DNA of 64,000 nucleotides from Sphingobacterium pedocola. Its GTDB lineage: Bacteria > Bacteroidota > Bacteroidia > Sphingobacteriales > Sphingobacteriaceae. Under the pieces are notes generated by a model. It had not been told where the DNA came from. It did not search any database and worked only from the letters and a program-made list of their open reading frames with translations. Numbering within the stretch: position 1 is the first letter of the stretch; every line of letters starts with the position of its first letter. Position numbers and translations under genes: made by a program. This document shows, piece after piece, positions 17,799-26,918 of this stretch. The stretch lies in assembly GCF_015209965.1 (NCBI RefSeq), contig NZ_MU158690.1, positions 60,839 through 124,838 on the forward strand, written 5' to 3'.

Positions 17799-18362
17799 TT
17801 AGATTTCCTCCCCTATACAAACAAATTCAGTTGTATTAAAGGCCAGATGAATAAATCCATCTTGCTCCGTCATAAACGTATTTCTCGCGACCTTCTTAAC
17901 ACCGACTAGCGATTTTAACAGATCTTCCCTCACAAAGAGCTGCTCTCCTTTCTGCTTCCATTTTTCGTATTTCCCTTCTATAAAAACATATCTTTTGCCA
18001 GCGATAAATAGCACGATGTTTATCTCCTTACAAAAGGAGAAAACCGTATCCGGAATTTCGTCACAAATTATATTAACAGCTTTGTAGTTGTTATCGATCA
18101 AATACTGTATGGCATCAGCAATAAATCCCCGTTGTACGGGGATTTTTTTTATCTGTTCCTGCACATACAAATTGCCCTGATTCGTAACAACAATGTCTAC
18201 CTTGATATCATCTGCCAAAAAGAAATCAATCGTGTAGTCGTTTGTAAAGACGGTAGGGTTCCATTCCAGCAACTGACCAATGTATTCCGCGTCCAAATCC
18301 GCTACCGATTCCACAATTAGTGCCGGTTCCTGATTTTCTCTTACTATGTGATGAGACGACAT
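17799..18362 (-). CDS. Thiamine pyrophosphokinase-like protein, catalytic motif missing
   Basis: The start MSSHHIVRENQEPALIVES and the segment IGQLLEWNP are what I know from Bacteroidota thiamine pyrophosphokinases, which make thiamine diphosphate from thiamine and ATP. Real enzymes then carry an acidic GDxD-type motif; here the matching stretch reads VDIVVTNQGN, without the metal-binding Asp residues. The 187-residue protein is also a little short. It may be a degenerate paralogue with a binding or regulatory role. It starts 2 bp after the M20 peptidase gene and is cotranscribed with it. Confidence 0.5.
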   Translation of the reverse strand: MSSHHIVRENQEPALIVESVADLDAEYIGQLLEWNPTVFTNDYTIDFFLADDIKVDIVVTNQGNLYVQEQIKKIPVQRGFIADAIQYLIDNNYKAVNIICDEIPDTVFSFCKEINIVLFIAGKRYVFIEGKYEKWKQKGEQLFVREDLLKSLVGVKKVARNTFMTEQDGFIHLAFNTTEFVCIGEEI

Positions 18363-18364
18363 AC

Positions 18365-19555
18365 CTATGCGCCTAGTTGACGAAGGGCTATATACGACAT
18401 TAAACCAATACTCAGCTCCAATGCGCTTTCATCGACATCAAAAGTGGGCGTATGAACCGCCGATGTAATTCCTTTCGCTACATTCCCGGTGCCCAAACGG
18501 TAGAAACAGGCGTTTGTTTCCTGCGAATAATACGCAAAATCTTCTGCTGCCGGCCATAAATCTAGTTCAACAACGTTTTCGTGTCCTAAAAATTCCTGAG
18601 CAAAACTTCTGGATTGCGCTGTTAGCTCCGGTTCATTTATTAAAAATGGATAGCCTTTTCGTACTTCTATGGAACAGCTTGCTCCCATGCTATCTGCTAT
18701 TCCCAACGCCATTTTTTTGATTTTTTCATGTGCTTCGCCGCGCCACTTCTCGTCGAAAGTTCGGAATGTGCCTTCTAAATAAACTTCATCCGGAATAATA
18801 TTCGTGGCACCATTACCCACTATTTTACCCCAAGATAACACAGTAGGGATACGTGGATCGGCACTACGGCTAACAACCTGTTGAAGGGCCGTAATAATCT
18901 GTGCCGTAATAGCAATGGGATCAATATTTTCATGTGGTTGTGCTCCATGCCCACCTTTTCCGTGTACCGTCATGAAAAGTTCATCACAGGAAGCCATATA
19001 TTTTCCAGCGCGAAAACCAACCTTACCTGCTTCAATCAAAGGCATTACATGTTGACCTATAATCGCCTGCGGTTCGGGGTCTTTCAGCACCCCTTCTTTA
19101 ATCATGATAGAAGCTCCCCCAGGAAGACGTTCTTCGCCCGGTTGGAATATAAGCTTTACCGTACCGCCAAACTTAGATTTAAGACGAAATAAAATTTTTG
19201 CCACACCTAATAGAGAAGAGGTGTGTACGTCGTGTCCACAAGCGTGCATGACACCAACATTCTGTGAACCGTATTCCCGCCCTTCTGCCTCTGTAATAGG
19301 CAACGCATCCATATCAGCACGCAACGCGATAACACGATCGGAAGGCATTTCACCAGTTATCAGACCTACAACGCCTGTATTAGCCATAGACTGATAAGGG
19401 ATCCCTATTTCATCTAATCTCGCTTTTACAAAGTTAGCCGTATTAAATTCTTGAAACGAAAGTTCAGGATTTTGATGGAGATGACGTCTCGTAGCAACTG
19501 TTTCTCTAAACAGTTCCCGCGATATAGATTTGATGGTATCCTTTAAATCGGACAT
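18365..19555 (-). CDS. M20 family amidohydrolase (N-acyl amino acid hydrolase type)
   Basis: A 396-residue metallohydrolase of the peptidase M20D group, which removes acyl groups from N-acyl amino acids. VMHACGHDVHTSSLLG at 102-117 holds a metal-binding Cys and His, QPGEERLPGG near 137 the catalytic and metal Glu pair, and HGKGGHGAQPH in mid-protein belongs to the lid domain. No signal peptide, so cytoplasmic. The exact acyl substrate is not predictable. It is followed by the TPK-like gene and preceded by a hairpin and the SPOR gene on the same strand. Confidence 0.92.
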   Translation of the reverse strand: MSDLKDTIKSISRELFRETVATRRHLHQNPELSFQEFNTANFVKARLDEIGIPYQSMANTGVVGLITGEMPSDRVIALRADMDALPITEAEGREYGSQNVGVMHACGHDVHTSSLLGVAKILFRLKSKFGGTVKLIFQPGEERLPGGASIMIKEGVLKDPEPQAIIGQHVMPLIEAGKVGFRAGKYMASCDELFMTVHGKGGHGAQPHENIDPIAITAQIITALQQVVSRSADPRIPTVLSWGKIVGNGATNIIPDEVYLEGTFRTFDEKWRGEAHEKIKKMALGIADSMGASCSIEVRKGYPFLINEPELTAQSRSFAQEFLGHENVVELDLWPAAEDFAYYSQETNACFYRLGTGNVAKGITSAVHTPTFDVDESALELSIGLMSYIALRQLGA

Positions 19556-19573
19556 AATGTAGATTTTTTTCTT

Positions 19574-19606
19574 AAACCTTCATCTCGCCTTAGGCGATGA
19601 AGGTTT
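19574..19606 (-). other. Intercistronic hairpin between SPOR and M20 genes
   Basis: AAACCTTCATC pairs with GATGAAGGTTT, then after a 2-nt bulge GCC pairs with GGC. It begins inside the SPOR stop codon and ends 18 nt before the M20 ATG. No U tract follows (AAGAAAAAAA instead), so it is more likely an mRNA-stability or attenuation hairpin than an intrinsic terminator. Confidence 0.5.
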
Positions 19607-20058
19607 TATTCCCAGACCCAGATGTCTTCAACAAAAACGAAAACATTGTTGTATTGTGAACGTAACGCACCCATAAAATTATTTGCTTCTGCTCTACTTC
19701 TGAAATCACCAACTTTGACCCGATAATTGGGTTCATCGTAATTAATATAGCTATCCACGTCGGCATACTGATTTCGGAAACGGCTCTGTACAGCGTAAGC
19801 TTCATTACGGTTTGACCCCGAGAATATCTGTACCCTAAAGCCCTTACGTTTCACCCGAGTTGCTGTTTTTTTGTCGATGGGTTTGGTTCCTAAACTAATA
19901 GCGCGTGCAACTGTAGGGTTAATTTCATGCGCGGATCTATATTCTTGTAATAATGTAATCAATGAATCTTTTACCACCGCTACAGTACCTTCCTGCGCCT
20001 TCGCTACAGAAGATATCACTCCAAGTACAACACATAAAATCAACCCTTTTTTCAGCAT
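19606..20058 (-). CDS. SPOR domain protein, secreted
   Basis: The 150-residue protein starts MLKKGLILCVVLGVISSVAKAQ, a signal peptide with cleavage after KAQ. The C-terminal 80 residues form a SPOR domain: GFRVQIFSGSNRNEAYAVQ, NYRVKVGDFRSRAEA and a final VFVFVEDI strand. SPOR domains bind denuded septal peptidoglycan. I chose the ATG at 20058; the longer frame to 20211 overlaps the end of secA and adds no signal-like sequence. It follows secA by 13 bp and is probably cotranscribed. Confidence 0.88.
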   Translation of the reverse strand: MLKKGLILCVVLGVISSVAKAQEGTVAVVKDSLITLLQEYRSAHEINPTVARAISLGTKPIDKKTATRVKRKGFRVQIFSGSNRNEAYAVQSRFRNQYADVDSYINYDEPNYRVKVGDFRSRAEANNFMGALRSQYNNVFVFVEDIWVWE

Positions 20059-20071
20059 CACTTTATATTTC

Positions 20072-23000
20072 TTAACTGTTCTTTCCGTGGCAGTTCTTGT
20101 ACTTAAGACCTGAACCACAAGGACATTCGTCATTACGCCCCACAGATTGTTCCTTACGGATAGGTTGTGTGACTTGAGGTACACGTGTTTCAATATCCTC
20201 GTCGCTAACACCTGTTGGCGAATTTAATTGCCCTTTGGTCGCTACAACCTTAGCCTGAACTGGGATAGGACGAGCCTCCTGTATATCTTCTGGTTGCTGC
20301 TGCTGGCCCGGTATTTCTCCCTTGAACAAGAAACTAACAATATCCTTATTCATTGCAGCGAGCATCGCTTTGAACAAATTGAAAGCCTCCATTTTGTAAA
20401 TGATAATTGGATCCTTCTGTTCATAAACTGCATTTTGTACAGATTGTTTCAAGTCGTCCATTTCACGAAGGTGTTCCTTCCAAGCTTCATCAATAAGTGC
20501 CAGTACGACTCCTTTCTCAAAAGATTTGAATACTTCAGACCCATCAGATTCGACAGCTTTCTTCAGATTCGTCGCAACTTGTATGCCACGAATTCCATCT
20601 GTAAATGGAACAACCACATTTTCGATCATATCGCCTCGTTCTGCCATTACATTTGAGAGAACAGGTAGTGTCTGCGTAGCTATAGTTTTCGCTTTATTTT
20701 CGTAATGCGTAATTACTTGCGTAAAAAGCTTATCTGTTAGCGTAGGAATATTACCGGAGGCGTATTCATCCACCGAAATAGCAGGATCAAGGGCAAATAG
20801 ACGAATTACTTCAATTTGGAATTCTTCATAAGAACCTCCTTCTTTTGATTCCGTCACAATATCCTCTGTAACATCGTAAATCGTATTATTCAAGTCGACA
20901 TCAAGACGTTCACCGAATAATGCGTTTTTGCGTTTTTTATAAATTACGGTACGCTGCGAGTTCATGACATCGTCATACTCCAACAAACGTTTACGGATAC
21001 CGAAGTTATTTTCCTCTACTTTACGCTGGGCTCTTTCGATCGATTTCGTCAACATACCATGCTGCATCACTTCTCCTTCCTCAACGCCCATTTTTACCAT
21101 GATGTTGGAAATACGCTCGGAAGCAAAAAGGCGCATCAACGGATCTTCCAATGAAACGAAAAACTGAGAAGATCCCGGATCTCCTTGACGACCGGCACGA
21201 CCACGTAATTGGCGGTCGACACGACGAGATTCATGACGCTCTGTACCAATGATAGCTAAACCGCCGGCATTAATAACTTCTTCGGCCAATTTTATATCCG
21301 TACCACGTCCTGCCATGTTTGTAGCAATAGTTACCTGCCCTGGGTGCCCTGCCTCAGCCACGATATCCGCCTCTTTTTGGTGAAGTTTTGCGTTCAATAC
21401 ATTATGTTTGATGCCTCTCAACTTCAACATACGACTCAATAATTCGGAGATCTCTACCGAAGTAGTACCGACTAATACCGGTCTCCCTTGCTCCGTAAGG
21501 AGTTGTATTTCTTGTGCAACTGCATTATATTTCTCACGTGCTGTACGATAAATAAAATCTTGTCTATCATCACGTTGGGTTGGTCTATTTGTCGGTATTT
21601 CTACAACATCCAATTTATAGATTTCCCAAAGCTCTCCGGCCTCTGTAGAAGCCGTACCCGTCATACCCGCAAGCTTGTGGTACATACGGAAGTAATTCTG
21701 CAAGGTAATTGTAGCATATGTTTGAGTAGCATCTTCTACTTTTACATTCTCTTTTGCTTCAATAGCTTGGTGCAGTCCATCCGAGTAACGACGACCATCC
21801 ATGATACGTCCCGTTTGCTCGTCTACAATTTTTACTTTCCCCTCGTCTACAATATACTGATCATCAATTTCAAAAAGCGTATAGGCCTTCAACAATTGAT
21901 TAATGGAATGGATACGCTCTGCCTTTACCGAATAATCCCTCAATAATTCTTCCTTGCGGGAAGCCTTCTCTTCTAATGGAATATCAGCCTTCTCAATATC
22001 GGCGATTTCTGTACCTACATCAGGAAGGATGAAGAAACTGCTGTCCTCTCCTGAAGCCGTAATCAATTCAATCCCTTTTTCCGTAAGCTCGACTTGATTA
22101 TTTTTTTCATCAATAACGAAAAACAGTTCTTTATCTGCCTTTGGCATGTGCCGGTTTTGCTCCTGCATATAGTAGTTTTCTACCTTTTGAAGAACTTGAC
22201 GGTTAGAACCTTCACTTAAGAACTTGATTAATGCTTTATTTTTAGGAAGACCGCGGTAGGCACGGAATAAAGCTAAACCACCTTTCTCAACATCGGTATC
22301 ACCCGCTGTTATCGCTTTCTTAGCCTCATTCAATACGGTATTGATATATGCCTTTTGCGCGTTCACTAACTTCTCAATCCGCGGTTTCAATTGATGAAAC
22401 TCATGTTGATCACCAAGTGGAATAGGACCTGAGATAATTAAAGGGGTACGTGCATCATCGATCAACACAGAGTCAACCTCGTCAATCATCGCAAAATGCA
22501 ACTTACGTTGTACCATTGCGTCAGGTGTCTGCGTCATATTGTCACGCAAATAATCAAAACCAAACTCATTATTAGTACCGTAAACGACGTCACATTTGTA
22601 CGCATTACGCCGTTGTGGTGAATTTGGTTGATGTTTGTCAATACAATCCACACTTAATCCGTGAAACTCAAACAAAGGACCATTCCATTCGGAGTCACGT
22701 TTTGCCAAGTAATCGTTAACAGTCACTATATGCACACTTTGTCCTGATAAAGCATTCAAGTAGGTCGGCAAAGTACCTACTAATGTCTTACCTTCACCTG
22801 TAGACATCTCCGCAATCTTTCCTTGATGTAAAACAACACCACCGATAAGCTGCACATCATAATGCACCATGTTCCACGTGACTTCTGTTCCCGCCGCACT
22901 CCATGTGTTGCTCCAATGTGCTTTATCACCTTGAATAGTTACATTCGGTTTGCGGGCAGCCAAGTCTCTATCAAAATCATTAGCTGTAACCTCAACAACA

Positions 23001-23374
23001 GTGTTTTCCGTCAACCGGCGTGCAGTATCTTTTACAACAGCAAAAGCTTCGGGAAGAATTTCTAACAATATCTCTTCTAGTTTCTTATCTCTATCTTTAG
23101 TCAGCTTATCGACTCTTTCATAGATTTCTGTTTTTCCGGAGATATCAGCTGAACTTTCATCCGCACTTGCTTTCAATTCCGCAATTTCAGTATCTATTTC
23201 ATTTAAATATTCTTGGATTCGGTTCTTAAATTCGGTGGTTTTCGCGCGGAGTTCATCATGTGTGAGGTCGGCTAGCTTACTGTATTCTTCTTTGATCTTG
23301 GCAACTAACGGTTGGATAACTTTAATATCCCGTTCGGACTTACTACCAAAAAGTTTACTTAGAAATTTTAACAT
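20072..23374 (-). CDS. secA: Preprotein translocase ATPase SecA
   Basis: SecA is the ATPase that drives proteins through SecYEG. Visible are MLKFLSKLFGSK at the start, Walker A MSTGEGKT at 190-197, the DEVDSVLIDDARTPLIISG block, GRAGRQGDPG in the second nucleotide-binding fold, and the C-terminal zinc motif CPCGSGLKYKNCHG. At 1100 residues it is longer than Escherichia coli SecA (901), as expected for Bacteroidota, with an acidic insertion at about 60-100. A TAATTTTG -7 box lies at 23410-23403, 28 nt upstream. Confidence 0.98.
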   Translation of the reverse strand: MLKFLSKLFGSKSERDIKVIQPLVAKIKEEYSKLADLTHDELRAKTTEFKNRIQEYLNEIDTEIAELKASADESSADISGKTEIYERVDKLTKDRDKKLEEILLEILPEAFAVVKDTARRLTENTVVEVTANDFDRDLAARKPNVTIQGDKAHWSNTWSAAGTEVTWNMVHYDVQLIGGVVLHQGKIAEMSTGEGKTLVGTLPTYLNALSGQSVHIVTVNDYLAKRDSEWNGPLFEFHGLSVDCIDKHQPNSPQRRNAYKCDVVYGTNNEFGFDYLRDNMTQTPDAMVQRKLHFAMIDEVDSVLIDDARTPLIISGPIPLGDQHEFHQLKPRIEKLVNAQKAYINTVLNEAKKAITAGDTDVEKGGLALFRAYRGLPKNKALIKFLSEGSNRQVLQKVENYYMQEQNRHMPKADKELFFVIDEKNNQVELTEKGIELITASGEDSSFFILPDVGTEIADIEKADIPLEEKASRKEELLRDYSVKAERIHSINQLLKAYTLFEIDDQYIVDEGKVKIVDEQTGRIMDGRRYSDGLHQAIEAKENVKVEDATQTYATITLQNYFRMYHKLAGMTGTASTEAGELWEIYKLDVVEIPTNRPTQRDDRQDFIYRTAREKYNAVAQEIQLLTEQGRPVLVGTTSVEISELLSRMLKLRGIKHNVLNAKLHQKEADIVAEAGHPGQVTIATNMAGRGTDIKLAEEVINAGGLAIIGTERHESRRVDRQLRGRAGRQGDPGSSQFFVSLEDPLMRLFASERISNIMVKMGVEEGEVMQHGMLTKSIERAQRKVEENNFGIRKRLLEYDDVMNSQRTVIYKKRKNALFGERLDVDLNNTIYDVTEDIVTESKEGGSYEEFQIEVIRLFALDPAISVDEYASGNIPTLTDKLFTQVITHYENKAKTIATQTLPVLSNVMAERGDMIENVVVPFTDGIRGIQVATNLKKAVESDGSEVFKSFEKGVVLALIDEAWKEHLREMDDLKQSVQNAVYEQKDPIIIYKMEAFNLFKAMLAAMNKDIVSFLFKGEIPGQQQQPEDIQEARPIPVQAKVVATKGQLNSPTGVSDEDIETRVPQVTQPIRKEQSVGRNDECPCGSGLKYKNCHGKNS

Positions 23375-23402
23375 AATATTTTTTTATCTCAGTTCTAGCA
23401 CG

Positions 23403-23410
23403 CAAAATTA
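23403..23410 (-). promoter_or_regulatory. Probable -7 box of secA
   Basis: TAATTTTG on the minus strand matches TAnnTTTG. The sequence 21 nt upstream is ATTG, one mismatch from the -33 TTTG. The box ends 28 nt before the secA ATG. Confidence 0.5.
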
Positions 23411-23599
23411 AATCCAAAAAACTATTTAAGACAATTTGGCGCTAATCGGGCAAATTTACTTATTAAGGATGATAACTTAGGCTATGATAACTATTTTTTT
23501 ACTTTTTTTTTCAGAAAGTGTCTGTCTCCAATGTCCATCAAGAAATCTTCATGACATTTTCTTTAACTGTTGCTGTTGCGGCAGATCATAAGGGGCTTC

Positions 23600-24466
23600 T
23601 TATGTTAAAAAAATATTGGTGTGAAATTGAGGTATAAGCCCCGCACTAAGCGCTTTTTTAAACATTGTTTCAACCGCAGAACGGCCATCCGCTCCCAAAT
23701 GTATAGAGTACTGATTGACATACAGATCTATATGCTTATACATTACCGAGTCTTCCATTTCTTGCGCATGCGAACGAATATATTCTATTCCGGATTTCGG
23801 ATTGGCAAAAGCGTATTCCACGCTTTCCTTGATAAGCTGATTAACCAATAATTTAACTTCAACAGGAAGCTCACGTTTAACCACAATACCGCCTAAGGGA
23901 ATGGGATTATTCGTCGTTCTCTCCCAGAAATCCCCCAAATCCACGACTTTAAAAAGCCCCTTATCTTGATACGTAAATCTGTTTTCGTGAATAATCAGTC
24001 CTAAATCGATATTATTATCCAATAACGCCTGTTCGATATCCGAAAACACCAGCTCTTGTTTATTCTGTAGGGCAGGAAAAGCTAATCCCAATAAAAAATT
24101 GGCCGTAGTATATTTCCCTGGAATACCAACCCGCAGATCCTGTAACGCTACCGGCAGATGATCTCCGGCGTATTCTTTCAATTCAGCCGCTAACTCCTCG
24201 TTTTTTGTAATCAATAATGGACCGACACCAAAACCTAAAGCACTCCCTGCATCCAACAACTCGTATTTTTGAACCGCATATGCAAACGCATGGTAACTAA
24301 GTTTTGTAATATCCAGCTTATTATTAAACGCCTTTTCATTGAGGGTCTCGACATCGTGGTATTCCACGTTAAATGTTAACCCCTTTGTGTCTATTTTATG
24401 ATGTACCAACGCATCAAAAATAAACGTATCATTTGGACAAGGCGAAAAGCCTAACGTTATTTCCAT
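23600..24466 (-). CDS. mqnD: 1,4-dihydroxy-6-naphthoate synthase MqnD
   Basis: MqnD cleaves cyclic dehypoxanthinyl futalosine in the futalosine route to menaquinone. The 288-residue protein starts MEITLGFSPCPNDTFIFDAL, a hallmark of the family, with KLSYHAFAYA and GSALGFGVGPLLI further on; the fold is a periplasmic-binding-protein type. I chose the ATG at 24466; the longer frame to 24511 overlaps the preceding gene. It implies menaquinone-based respiration without the men pathway for this step. It follows the small membrane gene by 4 bp. Confidence 0.93.
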   Translation of the reverse strand: MEITLGFSPCPNDTFIFDALVHHKIDTKGLTFNVEYHDVETLNEKAFNNKLDITKLSYHAFAYAVQKYELLDAGSALGFGVGPLLITKNEELAAELKEYAGDHLPVALQDLRVGIPGKYTTANFLLGLAFPALQNKQELVFSDIEQALLDNNIDLGLIIHENRFTYQDKGLFKVVDLGDFWERTTNNPIPLGGIVVKRELPVEVKLLVNQLIKESVEYAFANPKSGIEYIRSHAQEMEDSVMYKHIDLYVNQYSIHLGADGRSAVETMFKKALSAGLIPQFHTNIFLT

Positions 24467-24470
24467 GTTC

Positions 24471-24731
24471 TTAAATTTTAAATTTTGCCCAAAACAAAAG
24501 CAGCAATACACCGATAAAAGTGACTAATACCACACCTCGTCCAGCTGCATCAAAACCTTCTTTAAACAAAATACGCGTTGCTATTAAATTAACACCTGCT
24601 GCTATGACGTATAAAAAAATGGGCTTATCCGGAGATAGCATGTTCTCAAGGTCAGTATAAACAGTCAGTAAAAAAGCTATCAGCGGCGCAATGAAGCCAA
24701 TTAGTACACCCTGGATTAACGAATTTTTCAT
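24471..24731 (-). CDS. Small three-helix membrane protein
   Basis: I do not recognise a named family. The 86-residue product has three hydrophobic helices (about 5-23, 37-53 and 65-82) with short polar loops, among them SPDKP and FKEGFDAAGRG. It lies between surE and mqnD with 3-4 bp spacing on both sides, so it belongs to one operon with them. Function unknown. Confidence 0.7.
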   Translation of the reverse strand: MKNSLIQGVLIGFIAPLIAFLLTVYTDLENMLSPDKPIFLYVIAAGVNLIATRILFKEGFDAAGRGVVLVTFIGVLLLLFWAKFKI

Positions 24732-24734
24732 ACT

Positions 24735-25514
24735 TTATTTGATGTCAAAACTCCAGGAATTTAACTCCGTAATGGTATGGTGGGCTGTCATGTCAAATTG
24801 CGTAGGAACAATTGAAACATAGCCATTGCTTAGCGCGTGTGCATCCGTATCCTCTCCTTTATCTAACAACTGAAATTTGCCGGTCATCCAAAAATATTCT
24901 CTATTATATGGATCCAGACGTTCATCAAATTCCTCAAACCACTTTGCTGTTGCCTGTCGACATATTTTTATCCCTTTTAGTTCTTTACTGATATGTGGAA
25001 AATTGACATTCAACAAGGTTGCTTTTTGTAAACCATTGTCCAACACCTGCTGGGCGATAGCGCGTATATACGGTCGGCAATGGGAAAAATCGGCATGATG
25101 CGAAAAATCATCTAGCGAAAATCCTATCGACGGAATATCCTCAATGGCTCCCTCTACGGCAGCCGACATTGTTCCCGAATACAACACGTTAATAGAATAA
25201 TTCAACCCGTGATTGATTCCCGATACACACAAATCAGGTTTTTTACCCTTAAAAATCTTGTTTACCGCTAACTTTACACAGTCTACCGGTGTGCCCGAAC
25301 ATTTATACATCTCCACACCTTCATACAGGTCAATTTTATCCAAACGCAGCGGCTTTCCAATCGTTATGGCGTGTCCCATTCCCGATTGTGGGCTGTCTGG
25401 AGCAACTACCACCACATCACCTATTTTTTGCATCTCTTCAAGCAGCACTTTAATACCCGGTGCCGTAATGCCGTCATCATTGACGACTAAAATCAACGGT
25501 TTCTTTTTAGCCAT
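24735..25514 (-). CDS. surE: 5'-nucleotidase SurE
   Basis: SurE removes phosphate from nucleoside 5' and 3' monophosphates. NDDG at 12-15 supplies the metal-binding Asp pair, VVVVAPDSPQSGMGHAIT holds the conserved Ser and Gly residues, and VSGINHGLN follows with the Asn ligand. Length 259 is normal. It is the first gene of the surE-small membrane protein-mqnD operon. Confidence 0.96.
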   Translation of the reverse strand: MAKKKPLILVVNDDGITAPGIKVLLEEMQKIGDVVVVAPDSPQSGMGHAITIGKPLRLDKIDLYEGVEMYKCSGTPVDCVKLAVNKIFKGKKPDLCVSGINHGLNYSINVLYSGTMSAAVEGAIEDIPSIGFSLDDFSHHADFSHCRPYIRAIAQQVLDNGLQKATLLNVNFPHISKELKGIKICRQATAKWFEEFDERLDPYNREYFWMTGKFQLLDKGEDTDAHALSNGYVSIVPTQFDMTAHHTITELNSWSFDIK

Positions 25515-25585
25515 AGTGCGAAGTTAGAAAGAAAAAATTAAGAGATTGCAAAAACTACGGGTAGTTTGTATCGTATTTAAAAAGA

Positions 25586-25617
25586 AAAAGTTGGTTTCCG
25601 TTTAGAAACCAACTTTT
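25586..25617. terminator. Terminator between surE and csbD genes
   Basis: AAAAGTTGGTTTC (25586-25598) pairs perfectly with GAAACCAACTTTT (25605-25617) around a 6-nt loop. On the minus strand it follows the csbD stop with a T-rich tail. Confidence 0.85.
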
Positions 25618-25637
25618 AAATTATCCTATCATTAATT

Positions 25638-25826
25638 TTAGCCTAACCCTTTAAGCCAATCCACGACTTCCTCTCTAGCCTTGCCCAGTTTTTGTTGAAG
25701 ACGGCCAAGTAACTCATCGTCTTTTCCCTCTTCGTATTTTAAATCGTCATCAGTCAACTCAGCATATTCCTGCTTCGCTTTACCTTTCAATTCGTTCCAC
25801 TTTCCTTTCAAATCTAAATTATCCAT
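25638..25826 (-). CDS. CsbD family stress protein
   Basis: A 62-residue hydrophilic helical protein of the CsbD group: [20 protein letters not shown] followed by a [16 protein letters not shown] helix. Such proteins are induced in general stress responses and their molecular role is unknown. Unusually for this genome a purine-rich GGAGG lies 4 nt before the ATG. The 230-bp upstream region holds no gene. Confidence 0.9.
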   Translation of the reverse strand: MDNLDLKGKWNELKGKAKQEYAELTDDDLKYEEGKDDELLGRLQQKLGKAREEVVDWLKGLG

Positions 25827-26056
25827 TTTTCCTCCATTATTTATGTGATATCAATTAAACAATCCCTCCTCCTAAATGTTTTAAAAGATCTGTATTCTCC
25901 TACAAAGATCACCGGCGGAAACTGATCTTGCGTTATACGGAAGAAGCATCCCCGGGGACGTTGATAACTTACGTCGATATGCAGGCCATTTATATTGCAT
26001 ATCCACGTAATTTTAGCTAAATTTAGAATTTATTTTTAAAATTTCAGTTAACAACT

Positions 26057-26905
26057 ATGAGTAACATTACCTTTGAGAGTCGATACGCCATTGGACCTAA
26101 CGAAACGAAATCTTTAGACACGAAAGGTCTTCGTGAAAACTTCTTAATCGAGAACCTTTTCGTTGAAGATAAAGTGCACTTTGTATATACGCATTATGAC
26201 CGTTACATGGCGGGAGGAGCGCTTCCAGTCAACGGAAAATTAAAACTCGAAACAATTGAACCCTTGTTAAAAGAACCTTACTTTTTAGCGCGTCGTGAGC
26301 TTGGCATCATCAATGTCGGAGGAGACGGAAAAGTCGAAGTCGATGGTGAAACTTTTGAGGTAAATTACAAAGAAGCACTATATATTGGAATGGGGGCCAA
26401 AGAAATTTATTTCATCAGCAACGATTCGAGCAAACCGGCAAAATTCTATTTGAACTCTACTCCGGCACACCACAGCTATCCGACAAAGCGCGTAACTAAG
26501 GCCGAAGCGAACAAAATCGAATTGGGAGCTTTGGAAACTGCCAATCACCGGACGATTAACCAAATGTTGTTGCATACCGTCATCCAGACGTGCCAATTAC
26601 AAATGGGAATGACCGAATTAAAGCCGGGTTCTGTCTGGAACACCATGCCCGCGCATACACACGATCGTCGTATGGAAGTGTATTTCTATTTTGACGTACC
26701 TGAAGGACAATCTGTTTCCCATTTTATGGGGCCTGTAGATGAAACCCGTCATATCTGGATGCAAAATGAACAGGCTGTGATTTCTCCGCCATGGTCTATC
26801 CACTCTGGTGCCGGAACAAGCAATTATACGTTTATTTGGGGAATGGCCGGAGAAAACATGGACTACGATGATATGGATAAAAGTGCAATAACGGATCTAA
26901 AATAA
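26057..26905 (+). CDS. kduI: 5-dehydro-4-deoxy-D-glucuronate isomerase KduI
   Basis: KduI isomerises 5-keto-4-deoxyuronate to 2,5-diketo-3-deoxygluconate in the breakdown of pectin and other polyuronides. The 282-residue cupin protein has YTHYDRYMAGGALPV in the first half and the metal-binding MPAHTHDRRMEVYFYF in the second. It is followed 13 bp later by kduD, the next enzyme, so the pair is one operon. No transporter, lyase or regulator of the pathway is nearby. Confidence 0.96.
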   Translation: MSNITFESRYAIGPNETKSLDTKGLRENFLIENLFVEDKVHFVYTHYDRYMAGGALPVNGKLKLETIEPLLKEPYFLARRELGIINVGGDGKVEVDGETFEVNYKEALYIGMGAKEIYFISNDSSKPAKFYLNSTPAHHSYPTKRVTKAEANKIELGALETANHRTINQMLLHTVIQTCQLQMGMTELKPGSVWNTMPAHTHDRRMEVYFYFDVPEGQSVSHFMGPVDETRHIWMQNEQAVISPPWSIHSGAGTSNYTFIWGMAGENMDYDDMDKSAITDLK

Positions 26906-26918
26906 CAACCAACCAAAT

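Noticed and set aside
20228..21946. Long open frames on the plus strand (142 and 152 codons) opposite secA
   Set aside because: They are antisense to a fully conserved SecA and lack any recognisable domain or promoter; AT-rich coding DNA gives such frames by chance.
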